DNA from: Oasisia sp. SBJ-2009
Taxonomy: Eukaryota > Annelida > Polychaeta > Sabellida > Siboglinidae
Reading direction: 5' to 3'
Assembly: GCA_964017155.1 (NCBI GenBank)
Contig: OZ024857.1
Coordinates: forward strand, 28,438,601-28,502,600
DNA: 64,000 nt
A program made the position numbers and the translations under genes. Below the pieces are notes generated by a model, which saw nothing but the letters and a program-made list of their open reading frames with translations, did not search any database and was not told the DNA's origin. This document shows, piece after piece, positions 37,099-48,207 of this stretch. Positions within the stretch are counted from its first letter, which is position 1. The number at the start of each line of letters is the position of its first letter.

Positions 37099-38414
37099 AC
37101 TTGTCTGGCCATGCATGCTAGTTATGCATGCATGACTCAAGAGTGATTGTGTAACTGTGATAATCACACTGCACTAATTGCAGTGCACTAATTACTCTGG
37201 CCAGAAGTCATTAGTCCAAAGTATGAACGGAGGTAATTAGATATTGACCAGTTATGATATTGATTATTGAGCTGAGTGTTTGTTGAGAGGCCCTCTTCTC
37301 CTGGTGTTAATTCAAGTGTTTGTCAAGCGTGACTGTGTCATGATTACAAGCTAGGCGTGACTGTGTCGTGATTGTAGGTTATGTGTCAGTAATTTTTGTT
37401 CCTGGGCATCTCAAGTGTTGAGCACAGGATGATTAAGTTGTCTAGTCATATTGATTGTTAGGGCAGTCACCTTACACAATGTCAGACATTACAGACATGA
37501 TGACATGTTGTAGTCACCATCATCGTCACTAAACCTTGACAACAACAGCAACCACCCTAATGTTGACCATCAGCTTTCTCGCATTCCACAGTGAATCAGT
37601 GACATTACAAAACCGGATGATTAGATAGAGCGAATGCATAGCTTCATTACTAATGCCAGGTAGAATTTGGAACCATTTAGATTGATGTATAGGGGCAGTG
37701 TGATGTCCAGTCACTGGTCAGTTGTTTGTGTTTGGTCAGATCTACTGCAGCCCAATGCTGGACATTTGGTCAGCATTTGTATAAAATGCTTCACTAATCC
37801 CCGAAGAGACACTTGAAAACATTCTACATTATTGGAAGTATTTGATTGGATTCAGTAGACCTGACCTACCGGTTGTATGTAACGCTTGCTTAACAGACCT
37901 ACCTGAAGTTTGTTTAATTAAGCATCTTGATACATGTTTATTTATGTGTCTTAAAAATTACTATGGTATTTCTTGCATCTTATGCTCCTACCATCTCCCA
38001 TCCTATGGTATGTTAGAGTGAGCAAATAGCTAATTGGTTATATTTGTTTACAATGTCATCAATACGTAGTTGACAACTTGACATACACCTGTCCAGAAGT
38101 GCAGTGTTTGTTTACTACATATAATAGTATTTGCATGTCTGTGTGAATGTTATATTGATAAATCATTATATTGTTTTGACAAATAGACGTACCATTTATT
38201 ACATTTCTAATAGCTGGATTCATTTCTTTACCATAGATTACAGGTCTTGGTGGAGAAATATTATTGTTGGTGGCATTTTTCCACTACATCAATATATGCT
38301 ACACATGTTATCTGATCATTATTTAAGTGGTTATATACTTGACTTGTTTTTCATGTTGTGTGTTTTGAAATTAATTGATTGACTTGACTTAAGTATGACA
38401 TCACATTGTTTCAG

Positions 38415-38538
38415 GTTCAAAACAAGCAACTTAGAACACATCATTGAAGTAAGACTGTACGATGAGATCGACTTCGTGTGTCCACACTTCCACACCACCA
38501 CTGACCCATCGGCCTACGAATACTACATCATTCACATG
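38415..38538 (+). CDS. Ephrin exon 2: start of receptor-binding domain
   Basis: Acceptor ATTGTTTCAG|G and donor CACATG|GTCAGT. Encodes EVRLYDEIDFVCPHF and EYYIIHM, the first core strands and first Cys of the ephrin fold. Confidence 0.93.
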
Positions 38539-41500
38539 GTCAGTCTGGGTGTAACCACTCACCATCAACGTCACACATGATGATAGGAATCAATTTTCAG
38601 CCTCAGTGCACAATTTTTATTCTGGAGATAATCAGAAGAATATCTCGCATGAATTAAAAACCAATTAATCATCATTAAGCAACATACTTTGAAGATATAT
38701 CTGCCTTCTGGTAGTCAGTGATCTGTTGATGAACAAAGAATTATCTGTCATATCATAAACATGATAACTGACAGATGACCATAAAGAATGTGTGCTTGAT
38801 CGATGCAACTGTTGGGAGGTGGTCGTTACTAAGAGGTTACTGTGTAGGTTGTCTGAAGCGAACAAGAAAATTTTGCTGGATGATTACAGTTGTCTATGCT
38901 ACAGATATCAGTATTTTTATTATATAAAACGGAGGGGGAATATTTTTTTATTCCAATGTTTTGTTTTGTAAATATTACTATTAATTATTTGTGATATTAA
39001 TAATTGTATTACTGTTGATTATATTGCTTTAAAATTTCTTTTTAGTGTCATACATGTTTTAGTCAGTGTTTATGTTTGAGATTAATTTATAGATAATTTA
39101 CGTACACAGTTTTAGTAAAGGTTTTAATTTTATATTAATTTATATAATTTACATACCAAATTTTAGTGCTATACATTAGGCTTGGGCAAGGATTTTTCAC
39201 TCAAATTTACCATATTGCTGCATGACTTACACATAGAAATATTAACCGTTGTGGAATACAATTTATATGCATAAAAACGTCATTATGTTATCTCTTTGTA
39301 TACCAAATTCCGTTCTTGTTCCTCAAATATAACGCGTTCAGGAGCATTTTTAAACAACCCCCTACTCAACAAAAATCGGCCTGTTGCGACACGCTGCCTG
39401 TGCTAAGATGCTATGTTGTTACGCTAGCGCGCGCGCCTCATCGCGTTTACCACCAGGGTGAAAATTTAAGCGTAAAATAGGCTTTCTTCTCAAACGTTGC
39501 GCCGCGTCAATTTTTGACCAATTCAATCAGAATAAAGCTTATTTTGAAGAAAAATTATTGCTCTATCGATTGGTGATACACACTACGCTGAACTAATAAG
39601 AAATCGTCCGCTAAAACGCAATTAAACATGACAACTTATGTCATGGTCGTATTTCGTGAGCAACGTCGCCGTTCCGCATCAGATCGCGTAGTGTGTGGTA
39701 CCATTCGATCCGGCGTGAAATTTGCTATCCAGTACATATCATTTTATGAATATAACATTTTATTTGTGGGGGCGCACGCCTTTGAAAGCTGGTGGTACTT
39801 TTTCCCCGAGTCGCGACACTTCGAGTCTTCGCCTCGGCAGATCGCCGCACGCGTTAGTAAGTCGCTAATGTCGTATTCCACGCGTATGTTAGCAATTTCT
39901 AAACATCAAGGCACATAGCGGCTACCAATTGTCTGATGTTCAACGTATTGCATTTTATTGATAATTTATAGCGAATAATTCGTCTATTTGCCTGTTGCTA
40001 AATCTATGGGTTTGCCCTTGCAACGAAATAGGCTGACCTAGATATCAACATCACGGTGGGCGCCAGGACTAGTCGATCTTTGTTGTGAGGGGTGTCAAAA
40101 GGAAGCTGTCGAAGCACGCCGTTTACTTGAGAAACGATCTTTATGAACATATTTTTCACGTCGTGTTGTTTTACTCGTATTATAGATGACAACTATTACA
40201 ACTGTATTGTCCACACAACAGTAATTGATACGAAATTCGGCATAATGCGCCGCTATTTCAGCTAGACCAACGACAAACATACGCCGCTGCAATGTCTGCG
40301 CCGTTGCGATAAAGCCGACTTTCTACTTGAATTCGCGCAACACGTGGATTATTACATTTATAATGCCTTTGAAGTTTGAGTTTGAAATAGTATAAAACAA
40401 TTTTATTTAAAAAAAGCAGAGACAAGAAATAACAATTCTTGGAGACGAATTGATCGACCTAGCGTCGTAATTCCATAACATTATAGTTTTTATATCTTTT
40501 TGTGTTAATATTATAATTACGTATGTTGTCAAATCATTTTGAAATTCATTCACCCACACGATGGAATGTATTTCGGAATTTATCAATATAATTATTTTAT
40601 AAATATATGTTATTATATCTTAATTACCTCAACCAGCATGTCATTTTTTATTATTTATTAATTAATAGTTTACAAATTAACATATATTTGAGTTTTTATA
40701 ATTACAATTGACACAACTATTATATTGCTGTAGTCATTTGTTAATAATTAAGTACTATGTATATTATTATATATTTATTTATTCTGCTACTTTATTTATT
40801 TACTTATTTACTCTTAATTAGCTCAACCAGCATGTCATTTTAATTATTTATTAATTAATAGTTTACAAATTAACATATATTTGAGTTTTATAATTACAAT
40901 TGACACAACTATTATATTGCTGTAGTCATTTGTTAATAATGAAGTACTATGCATATTATTATATATTTATTTATTCTACTACTTTATATATATATATATA
41001 TATATATTTTCTTGACTACATTGACATATGATATAGACTACAACAATGCCATCTCTGTTTAATTTTAGTTTCTCTTGTAGTTCTGTACAACACTGATTTA
41101 GACAAACGTACTCATATGTTTTACTTGTACTTTTATTTTATTTATTTCTTAGGATGTTTTAATGTTGTCAACACTACCGAACAGAGTTTGTACTTTGGAT
41201 TTTTGATATTTTAAATAAAGTGTATTATTATAATCTTATAATACTTTTATTACATTTGGTCATATATGACAAAATATGTAATCAAATAATATATATATAT
41301 ATTATATATATTTAATGGTTTCTAAATTATAGATTAGTTCATTATGTAAAAATTGTAAAAAAAAAAGAGAATTTTAGAAGAACTCTTATTTCACGTAAAC
41401 AACACAATTATATGATTTATGTGAAAATCATGCAGTAGATATACATAACAACAATACCTGTGCTAAATTAAAAGTTTGTAACTTTTTGGTTGATCTGTGT

Positions 41501-44500
41501 TGAAAAGTAAAAGATTTTTGTTTGAATCTATACTACCTACCTTGAAGTTTTGACATTTTTCCCTGAGGTAATCGGGAAAAAAAGTAAAATGTCATATAAA
41601 ATCCAAACGACATGACATGGCTGAACGAAACTTGTTTTACTATCCGAATATAATATGTATCTTTCACAATTTCATATTTTTATCGCTTTTAGTGACTTTT
41701 TTCAATTTTGTGCTTGTCTCATGCCAAGTGTCAATTTGCTAAAATAACATATTCCCACATTTTCAATATGGCATATCTCTGGAAATATGAGTCATACCAC
41801 TCTAATAATTTATGTACATATTGACCAGGTTGTTGTCCTTGGATGCATGTAATATTGAGTTATTCTAGTAATAAGTTAAAAAGTTGTGTTAAGTCAAAAA
41901 TGACATTTTATAATAAATTCCTTGCCCAGGCCTATATACATCTTAAAAGCAGTGTTTAATTTATCTAAAATTAATTTATATAATTTACATACAAAGGTTT
42001 ACTAGTATATCTTAAACTTTTAATTTGATTTATATTAATTTATATAATTTGCATTTATATTCATTAATATACATATTTCTTGTACAGCGAATTGATCTGC
42101 CATGTGGGAATTAGCGTTTTGTTAAAACTGTATTATTATTGTGCGTTTCAGGTGTCTAAGTCTGAGTATGAAGATTGCAACATATTCCCAGACAAGAAGT
42201 CTTTAATGATCGTCAACTGCAGTCAGCCAAACCAGAAGAAGAGATTCACATTGCTCTTTGAGCCATTTCACTCAATACCAAATGTACCAGAATTCGACAA
42301 AGGAGGAACATATTATTTTATAAGTAAGTGCAGCACATTGTAATTGTGTAGTGAGCACCAAGGTTATAGTGAGGCTAAATAGGTTAAATGTATTTCCGAT
42401 CTTTGACACCGTTAACACAAGAACACAAATCTCAATCAATATCATTGCGTGCATGCAGTGCTTTCATGTGCAGTTGTTTTATCGTAATTAGTATTTATGC
42501 ATGCCACACATGATGCGTGGTGATGTGATTGTTTAAATAAACATGCACACATGTATTTGCGGAGTACACCGTATTAATATGCATTTATTTATGAATTATT
42601 ACAAGGCTATTAGCCCTGATACATGTTTTGATGCATAACCTCTTTTTAAACTGCCTGGTAATTATTACGATGAAAATTATTAATTTTATTGAACGTTGAC
42701 ATAACAACTTCTGTAAATGTTGTATTGTTGGAAAATGAAACATCTAATGACTGCGATCGCATTGTTACAGCGACCTCGACAGGAACACAAGATGGTCTCG
42801 CAAATCCTTCCCAAGGGGCGTGTTTACATCGCAACATGAAAGTAACGATAAAAGTCTGCTGTGCCACAACCACTACAGAAAGTAAGTTGTGCCCTCATGA
42901 CATCATTAGAAGCAAGGATGTTAATGCTCTCTGTGATGTATGCACGCAGCATGCATGTACATAAATGAATATGTTGTTATCTTTGTCCCAACTCTACGGG
43001 ACGACTGTTTGCCACCTATGAGTTTTTTTATCGTTCATTCTCCGAGACACATGTTTGACATCCGCCATTCAGGAGAACACATAAATCACCGCTATGCTTC
43101 AAAGCATCGCTTAAGAATAACCTCTTCAACAAAACATGGTATTTAAAAGGACTTACCTTTGAAAGTTGCTCAGCAGACAGAATGAGATCAGAATACATTA
43201 AAATAGTGCTTTCAAATATATTTTATGTTAAGTGGTTAGCACAAAAAATCCTCACTACTGAGTCTGTTCACCAAAGTAGAATATATTGTATTTATTGCTA
43301 CGTTACCCAGATAGATTCAAGTTACTTAAACAGTAGAATTCACTTAAACATGTAGTTTGTTTTCAAGGATTACATAAAATCTATTTAAAAAATCAAATTT
43401 AGACCTCACAGAATTGTTTGCATATTTTTGTTTAGACCAGTCCATACCATTTTCAACATTCAATAATATATTTTTTATGATGAGGCATTACTTAGAAATT
43501 ATTAAATTCGTTATAAGGTAATATACATGTCATAGTTTTGAAAGCATAACACAAGGTGTTTGTGAAGAACATTTTCCTCTTGAATTGTTGATTGTGTATC
43601 TTGTGGTCAAGTCTGTGTCATGGTCAAGATTGACCACTGCACCTAATTCACCCCACCCCAGGGTTTGTAATTACACCAACAATACCCCAGTGCCCCACTG
43701 GACACTGTGTCCACTGCTGTGAAGCCAGATTGTTGACCAGTCCTGTTTTATGACTCTGATGGTGATGCCATCAGATTTTATGTTGCTATAAAGTGTGGTC
43801 AGTGGATGGTCAGTGGCTTTGTCTGCTGACCTTTGGCCACCACCCTGGCAGGCAATAAAGCAGGAAATGGTCAGCGGGCCCTTGTCCACCTTCTGCTGTA
43901 ATTGTTGTGCAAGCTGCCATAAATCTCCCCAGTTGAAATTCCAGTCCTTTTGTTCTCCCCCACACCGCTGCACTGTGGCTGTGTTTCCCTGTTGAAATCA
44001 AAACTCTCTGTGTTGATTTTGACCATTGGAATGCAAAAATAACATATTTGGTTTTAACCATCATTGGTGGCCCGGCGTGGGGACTATTACATGATGGGAA
44101 GTTAGGAACTGGATTCCTTGCATGTACGACTAGCAGTAAGAGATGCTACGCATTCAGTGGTTCCATCTAGTGAACAGCACGCATTAACTGTGGCAAGTGG
44201 TGCCATCTTGTGAACAACGAATACATCATCGATTTCTACCAATAGCCATCATTGCCACTTGTTATCCTTCTTCTTTTGTCACAAATACCGGTGCATTTGA
44301 ATAGAGTGACATTCTCTGTCATCGTATCTTAGTGGAGTAGTCATGGTTCTGGGCCACATAGCACAGCTTTTGGTGTCAGATAGCAGTATTAGCTGGTGCA
44401 TTGGGACAATGATAAGCCTTTCATAATCAGCAGTTGGCTTGTATCTTGATAGATAAACTGTTCTGTTGGTATACACTGAGTCTTGTATTGATGTGAGACC

Positions 44501-47500
44501 AACACCCTGGTTTGCATGGTAGATACACAACCTCCATTGTCTGTGAGGTGGCCAAAAATAACGTCAGTCGTGGACTCGTGGTTACGAAAAAGTCACAGGA
44601 AGTAAAATCAGAATTTTGTCAAGGAAAACATGACATGAAATAAAGTCACGCTATGGTTTTATTTAAATGAAATTTTGCATATTTTCACTGAAGATCGAAA
44701 CACAATTTGATAATTAAAATGAATTTCCGAATCAAACTTTGCTTGCTCTGCAGTTCATTAATAACCAATCACAACCGTAGCCTGTTACAATATTGGTGGA
44801 CCACAATATTATGACGAATACCCATACAAATTCAGACAGTCTTTCATAGGTTCATTGTCATTTAAACACAATGACATTTGTAAATATCTCAATTAGTTAT
44901 GATGCACTGTATGTTTGTGCATTATCTTAAATTTAGATTATCAAGATAATTATTCACCCAAATGTATTTAATATTTCAACATCAATTGTAAATGTAGATA
45001 ATACAGATATACTTTAATAAAAAAGACTATTTTCTACTTTCATCTGAGGGGAGGTAAAGGTGTGGGGTTAGGATGTAGATTAGAATAAGAATCAAACGCG
45101 TGGTCTCATGCTAAGGGTGCCATCGTAGAGTGCATGTTGGTCGTAGTAAACTTTACTCTTTGTTTCCTTCATCCCTCCTCTGCACACTCTCTCTCTCTCT
45201 CACTCCGCCACGCGGCTGTCTCCGTGCACTGTTCAGTTATTTCTCTTTCGTTTCTAGCCACACCTCCACAAATCACCCATAAAACATCGACCATGCCCAG
45301 TTCAACCCCACCCAGGAGGGTACCTAGCACCACCACCACAACCACCACCACCACCACCACAACCACCTCTAGAGGTGTAGACTCTGGAGGGCGAGACGGT
45401 AAGCAGTGCAGCCATTGCACAGACGGCATCTCAGTGTAGACTAACCTACAATTAACCCCTGCATGTGGAGCCAGCATAAAACCATGATAAAACCACTCAT
45501 TTTGAATGCTGAAATTTTTTAAGAGTAGAACTTTGTCAGATTTGCATAACATTTCATCTGAATTTTTTGGTTGTTTGTTGACATGAACTTTACTTAAATT
45601 AAAACGAATAAAAATTTAGCTGAAACTCTTGAGAAGTATTTGAAGTGAAACAACTATTGGGAACATTATTTTATTATCGGGTAGTAATTTTTGAATTTGG
45701 CCAATTTATGCATCAGTGCTTTGACGACCCATGAGTGGTTTTTCACAAGTGTGTTCTTGTGTCCCAAATTAACACTGCTTTTTGTGTGTCAACCCCTCAA
45801 AACTAATTCTTAGTTAATAGTTTTTTCTTTAACTGCAGCTACTTGTTATGATAAAAACTTACACTATGTACAGTTTGAATGCTTGTGTAGTTTCTATAAT
45901 AAACCATTATCATCATCATCGTCATCATCATCATCATAATGACAATGTAGTTATGTTAGGGTATGTTTAATTCAAGTGTCATTGTTATATGTGAGAACAG
46001 CTTATTCATCAAGTAGGCCCTATTATGTTTTAATATCCATAATAATTTTATATCCAGGGTTAGTTAAATGATAGGATCACAATTTCTTTTGGAAGCATAA
46101 TTTTATTATAAAAAAAAAAATAAGCAATGGAATTATATTTAGAGTGCATGGATTACTACCATTTGCAATATTTGGATTCATGTCAATTAAGAAAATAACT
46201 TAAACACCTACATTTTTGATATTATATTTATTTATTATAAGCACTTACAGCCTAAATAAAAAAAAAATCATATTCTAGAATACAGATTGAAAACATCACT
46301 CACATATTTTCCTCTCCAAATAACTTATATGTTTTTTGTGCCGCTGTGTGGCTGTGCCTACTGCTTGCCATGCCTTTGCCTTGGGTTTGGTTGCTGTGTC
46401 TACACTTGGCAAATAACAACAGCCTTTGGCATTGGTGTTGTTCCTGGTTGTCTGTGTTTTAGCTAGATGCCATAAAGACAGTTTGCATGACAGACCATAT
46501 GGAAAGAAAGAAATAATAATACAGAAATTTGTAATTATTTTTAAAATCATGACACAATTTAAATGTGTATTTATATGTGGATCCATATGTCCATAATTAG
46601 CATTTGGTACAATATTTTGCTGTGCTGTGTTGTATGACAGTAATTGCTTTGTTTGTATGCTCCACTGATGGTCAAGGCGGTATTTAATATGCTTGACATG
46701 GCACTTGCTTTTTGCGGCAGAACTAGTGCGCACTATCTGACTCATCATGACCACATTAACCATGGTCATTAACTGATCTTTGCTTTCGTAACCTACACTG
46801 CATTTATACAGCGTTTGTCACAACTATATTTATAGCACCAATTAACATGCAACAGTTAAGCAGAATTTTTCATCAACATTTCTTTGTGATGTTACCAGTT
46901 ATAATGTTGATTATAGCGGTAATTTGCAATAGTAAAAATAAGTTTGAATAATTTCCTCATCCAATAAAATGTTATATGGGGCAAATGTGTTATAACTCTT
47001 TCTATGTCTATGCCAATTGTCAAATTATAATTGGACAAAATTAATGAGGTTTTGTTTCTGAAGCATTATTACTTATCGTTTGTGTGATTCAACACACACA
47101 TATACCGAATAATAAGATAAATGGGAATCTTTGTTTCATCAAAACCTGACCTTGTTTTTGAAATGATCTAATAAGTCTATGACCATTTTGTTAAGTGTCT
47201 TCCTGTTAAAACAAGTCTATATATTGCTGTATGTTTGTTGTAGCCAAAAGCACGAAGCGGTGGCGCCCGAGAACCACGCCTCGACCACCAGACCGGCCTC
47301 CCTCCAGAGTGAAGCCAAAACCAACACGTAAGCACACTGGTACACTTGGTTTCTGCTGTATGCAGTTATAATGTACAGTTTCATGAACAATTTTGGAAAC
47401 CATTCTGCAATGTATTGAGTTTGTTAATCAAAGATAATACTGTCATACGACATTCACGTGTCAAACAGCTGCTTTGGTTTCTGTTGCATCCATAGATTTC

Positions 47501-47891
47501 TGTGGTTGCATCATATGTTAAATTTGCACAAGACACATGGCATTCACCAGTATACACAGGGGCTGTTCATAACTTTCCAGTGGTGATTATGGTCAACAGT
47601 TGCTTACATTTTCATCAGATAAAGTAATAAGTGTGTTAATTACTGTGTTAAATTCCTTTGTGAATTATTGATCTAACTTGTAATAAAAAAAAAATAACGT
47701 TGAAATGGGAATTGTAAAATGTCTTCTTTTTTGCAGTTGCTGACGATGACATCAACAAGCAGAATGAAATATCGGATAAACAAAAGTCTGACATTAATGG
47801 CAGCCAGATACTTCGGCCATCTATAGGCATGGTTCTAGCCTCGACCATCTCACTTCTAGCAATGTATTACTACTCACGATTGTCACGGTAG
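38415..47891 (+). CDS. Ephrin gene, exons 2-7 (signal-peptide exon not found)
   Basis: Ephrins are membrane-anchored ligands of Eph receptor tyrosine kinases used in contact signalling and axon guidance. Six plus-strand exons were assembled: 38415-38538, 42152-42323, 42771-42881, 45258-45398, 47244-47327, 47737-47891; every junction keeps phase. The receptor-binding domain is complete apart from its first strand: EVRLYDEIDFVCPHF, YEYYIIHMVSKSEYEDC, an NCS glycosylation sequon, RFTLLFEPF, PEFDKGGTYYFI, QGACLHRNMKVTIKVCC. All expected cysteines are present. Then come a Thr-rich stalk, an Arg/Pro-rich linker and an acidic-polar stretch ending in a short hydrophobic segment and stop. The long cytoplasmic tail and PDZ-binding end of ephrin-B are missing, so a GPI-anchored or very short-tailed form is likely. 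Exon 2 starts with one base of a split codon, so exon 1 must lie upstream. Confidence 0.95.
39177..41934. mobile_element. 2.76 kb hAT-like non-autonomous DNA transposon in ephrin intron 2
   Basis: Left end TAGGCTTGGGCAAGGA (39177-39192); right end TCCTTGCCCAGGCCTA (41919-41934), its reverse complement with one mismatch in 16. TATACAT flanks both sides (39170-39176, 41935-41941) as a target duplication. YAGGC-TGGGCAA ends are typical in style of hAT elements, which usually make 8-bp duplications. No transposase frame was recognised; the interior has a GC-rich part (39.3-40.35 kb) and a 194-bp tandem duplication. Confidence 0.75.
40620..41000. repeat. Two tandem copies of a 194-bp AT-rich unit
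   Basis: CTCAACCAGCATGTCATTTT through TTATTTATTCT(G/A)CTACTTTAT occurs twice with 194-bp offset (AACCAGCATG at 40631 and 40825), with only a few differences. It lies inside the hAT-like element. Confidence 0.92.
42152..42323 (+). CDS. Ephrin exon 3: receptor-binding domain core
   Basis: Acceptor GCGTTTCAG|GTG, donor ATAA|GTAAGT. Encodes KSEYEDCNIF, IVNCSQPNQKKRFTLLFEPF and PEFDKGGTYYFI. The NCS triplet is a possible N-glycosylation site. Confidence 0.95.
42771..42881 (+). CDS. Ephrin exon 4: end of receptor-binding domain
   Basis: Acceptor ATTGTTACAG|CG, donor AGAAA|GTAAGT. Encodes STGTQDGL, then GACLHRNMKVTIKVCC, the last conserved strand and double Cys. Confidence 0.94.
45258..45398 (+). 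CDS. Ephrin exon 5: poly-threonine stalk
   Basis: Acceptor TCGTTTCTAG|CC, donor ACG|GTAAGC, phase 1 at both ends. Encodes a Thr/Pro/Ser-rich stalk with 13 consecutive Thr from an (ACC/ACA)n tract at about 45328-45367. Such a run would be a mucin-like O-glycosylated spacer and may vary in length between individuals. Confidence 0.85.
45905..45940. repeat. (CAT)n microsatellite
   Basis: Short CATCATCATCGTCATCATC run within the intron between ephrin exons 5 and 6. Confidence 0.9.
47244..47327 (+). CDS. Ephrin exon 6: Arg/Pro-rich linker
   Basis: Acceptor GTTTGTTGTAG|CC, donor ACAC|GTAAGC; 84 nt, phase 1 at both ends, so skipping it would keep the frame. Encodes KRWRPRTTPRPPDRPPSR, a strongly basic, proline-rich linker. 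Confidence 0.82.
47737..47891 (+). CDS. Ephrin last exon: hydrophobic C-terminal anchor
   Basis: Acceptor TTTTTTGCAG|TT. Encodes an acidic/polar segment (DDDINKQ), a possible GPI attachment region (NGSQ), a hydrophobic stretch (IGMVLASTISLLAMYYY) and the end SRLSR-stop. The hydrophobic-end architecture fits a GPI signal, but the two terminal Arg residues are unusual; a tail-like transmembrane anchor is the alternative. Confidence 0.88.
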
Positions 47892-48201
47892 CTGGATGTA
47901 AAGCCATATTTCTAAAGTCCCGTTTTATGTTGTACAAGCTTACACGTGATAGCCATGTTGTTGTTGTTGACAAATGTTGCCATGGTTATGATGATTGCTG
48001 TCTGGAATATAGGACAGAATTATACATTCTCAAATATGCCATGTGATTGGTCTCACTTGAAGCACGTGTGAATATGTCACTGCTTCTGGAGGTTGCCATC
48101 TTTGGGATCACATGACAGTCACATGGGTCATTCCAATCTAGGTCATTAGAGTTCTTTGTTCAGTAGAGAGTGATTTTTATGACATTCATTGATTACATTT
48201 T

Positions 48202-48207
48202 AATAAA
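48202..48207 (+). terminator. AATAAA poly(A) signal candidate for ephrin
   Basis: First AATAAA downstream of the ephrin stop, about 310 nt away. A second AATAAA at about 50334 would give a much longer 3'UTR; the sequence alone does not decide. Confidence 0.35.

Larger units (their letters stand above)
16695..38414. other. 22 kb without a supported coding exon
   Basis: Microsatellites and minisatellites listed separately are the only clear features. Probably the first intron of the ephrin gene and/or intergenic DNA. Open frames at 27.6, 29.5, 31.6 and 33.8 kb lack splice support and family resemblance. Confidence 0.5.
39058..42060. repeat. AT-rich tandem repeat split by the hAT-like insertion
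   Basis: ATTAATTTATATAATTT plus flanks occurs at about 39135, 41968 and 42032, i.e. on both sides of the transposon. The original locus was a short tandem array of roughly 60-bp units into which the element inserted. Confidence 0.65.
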
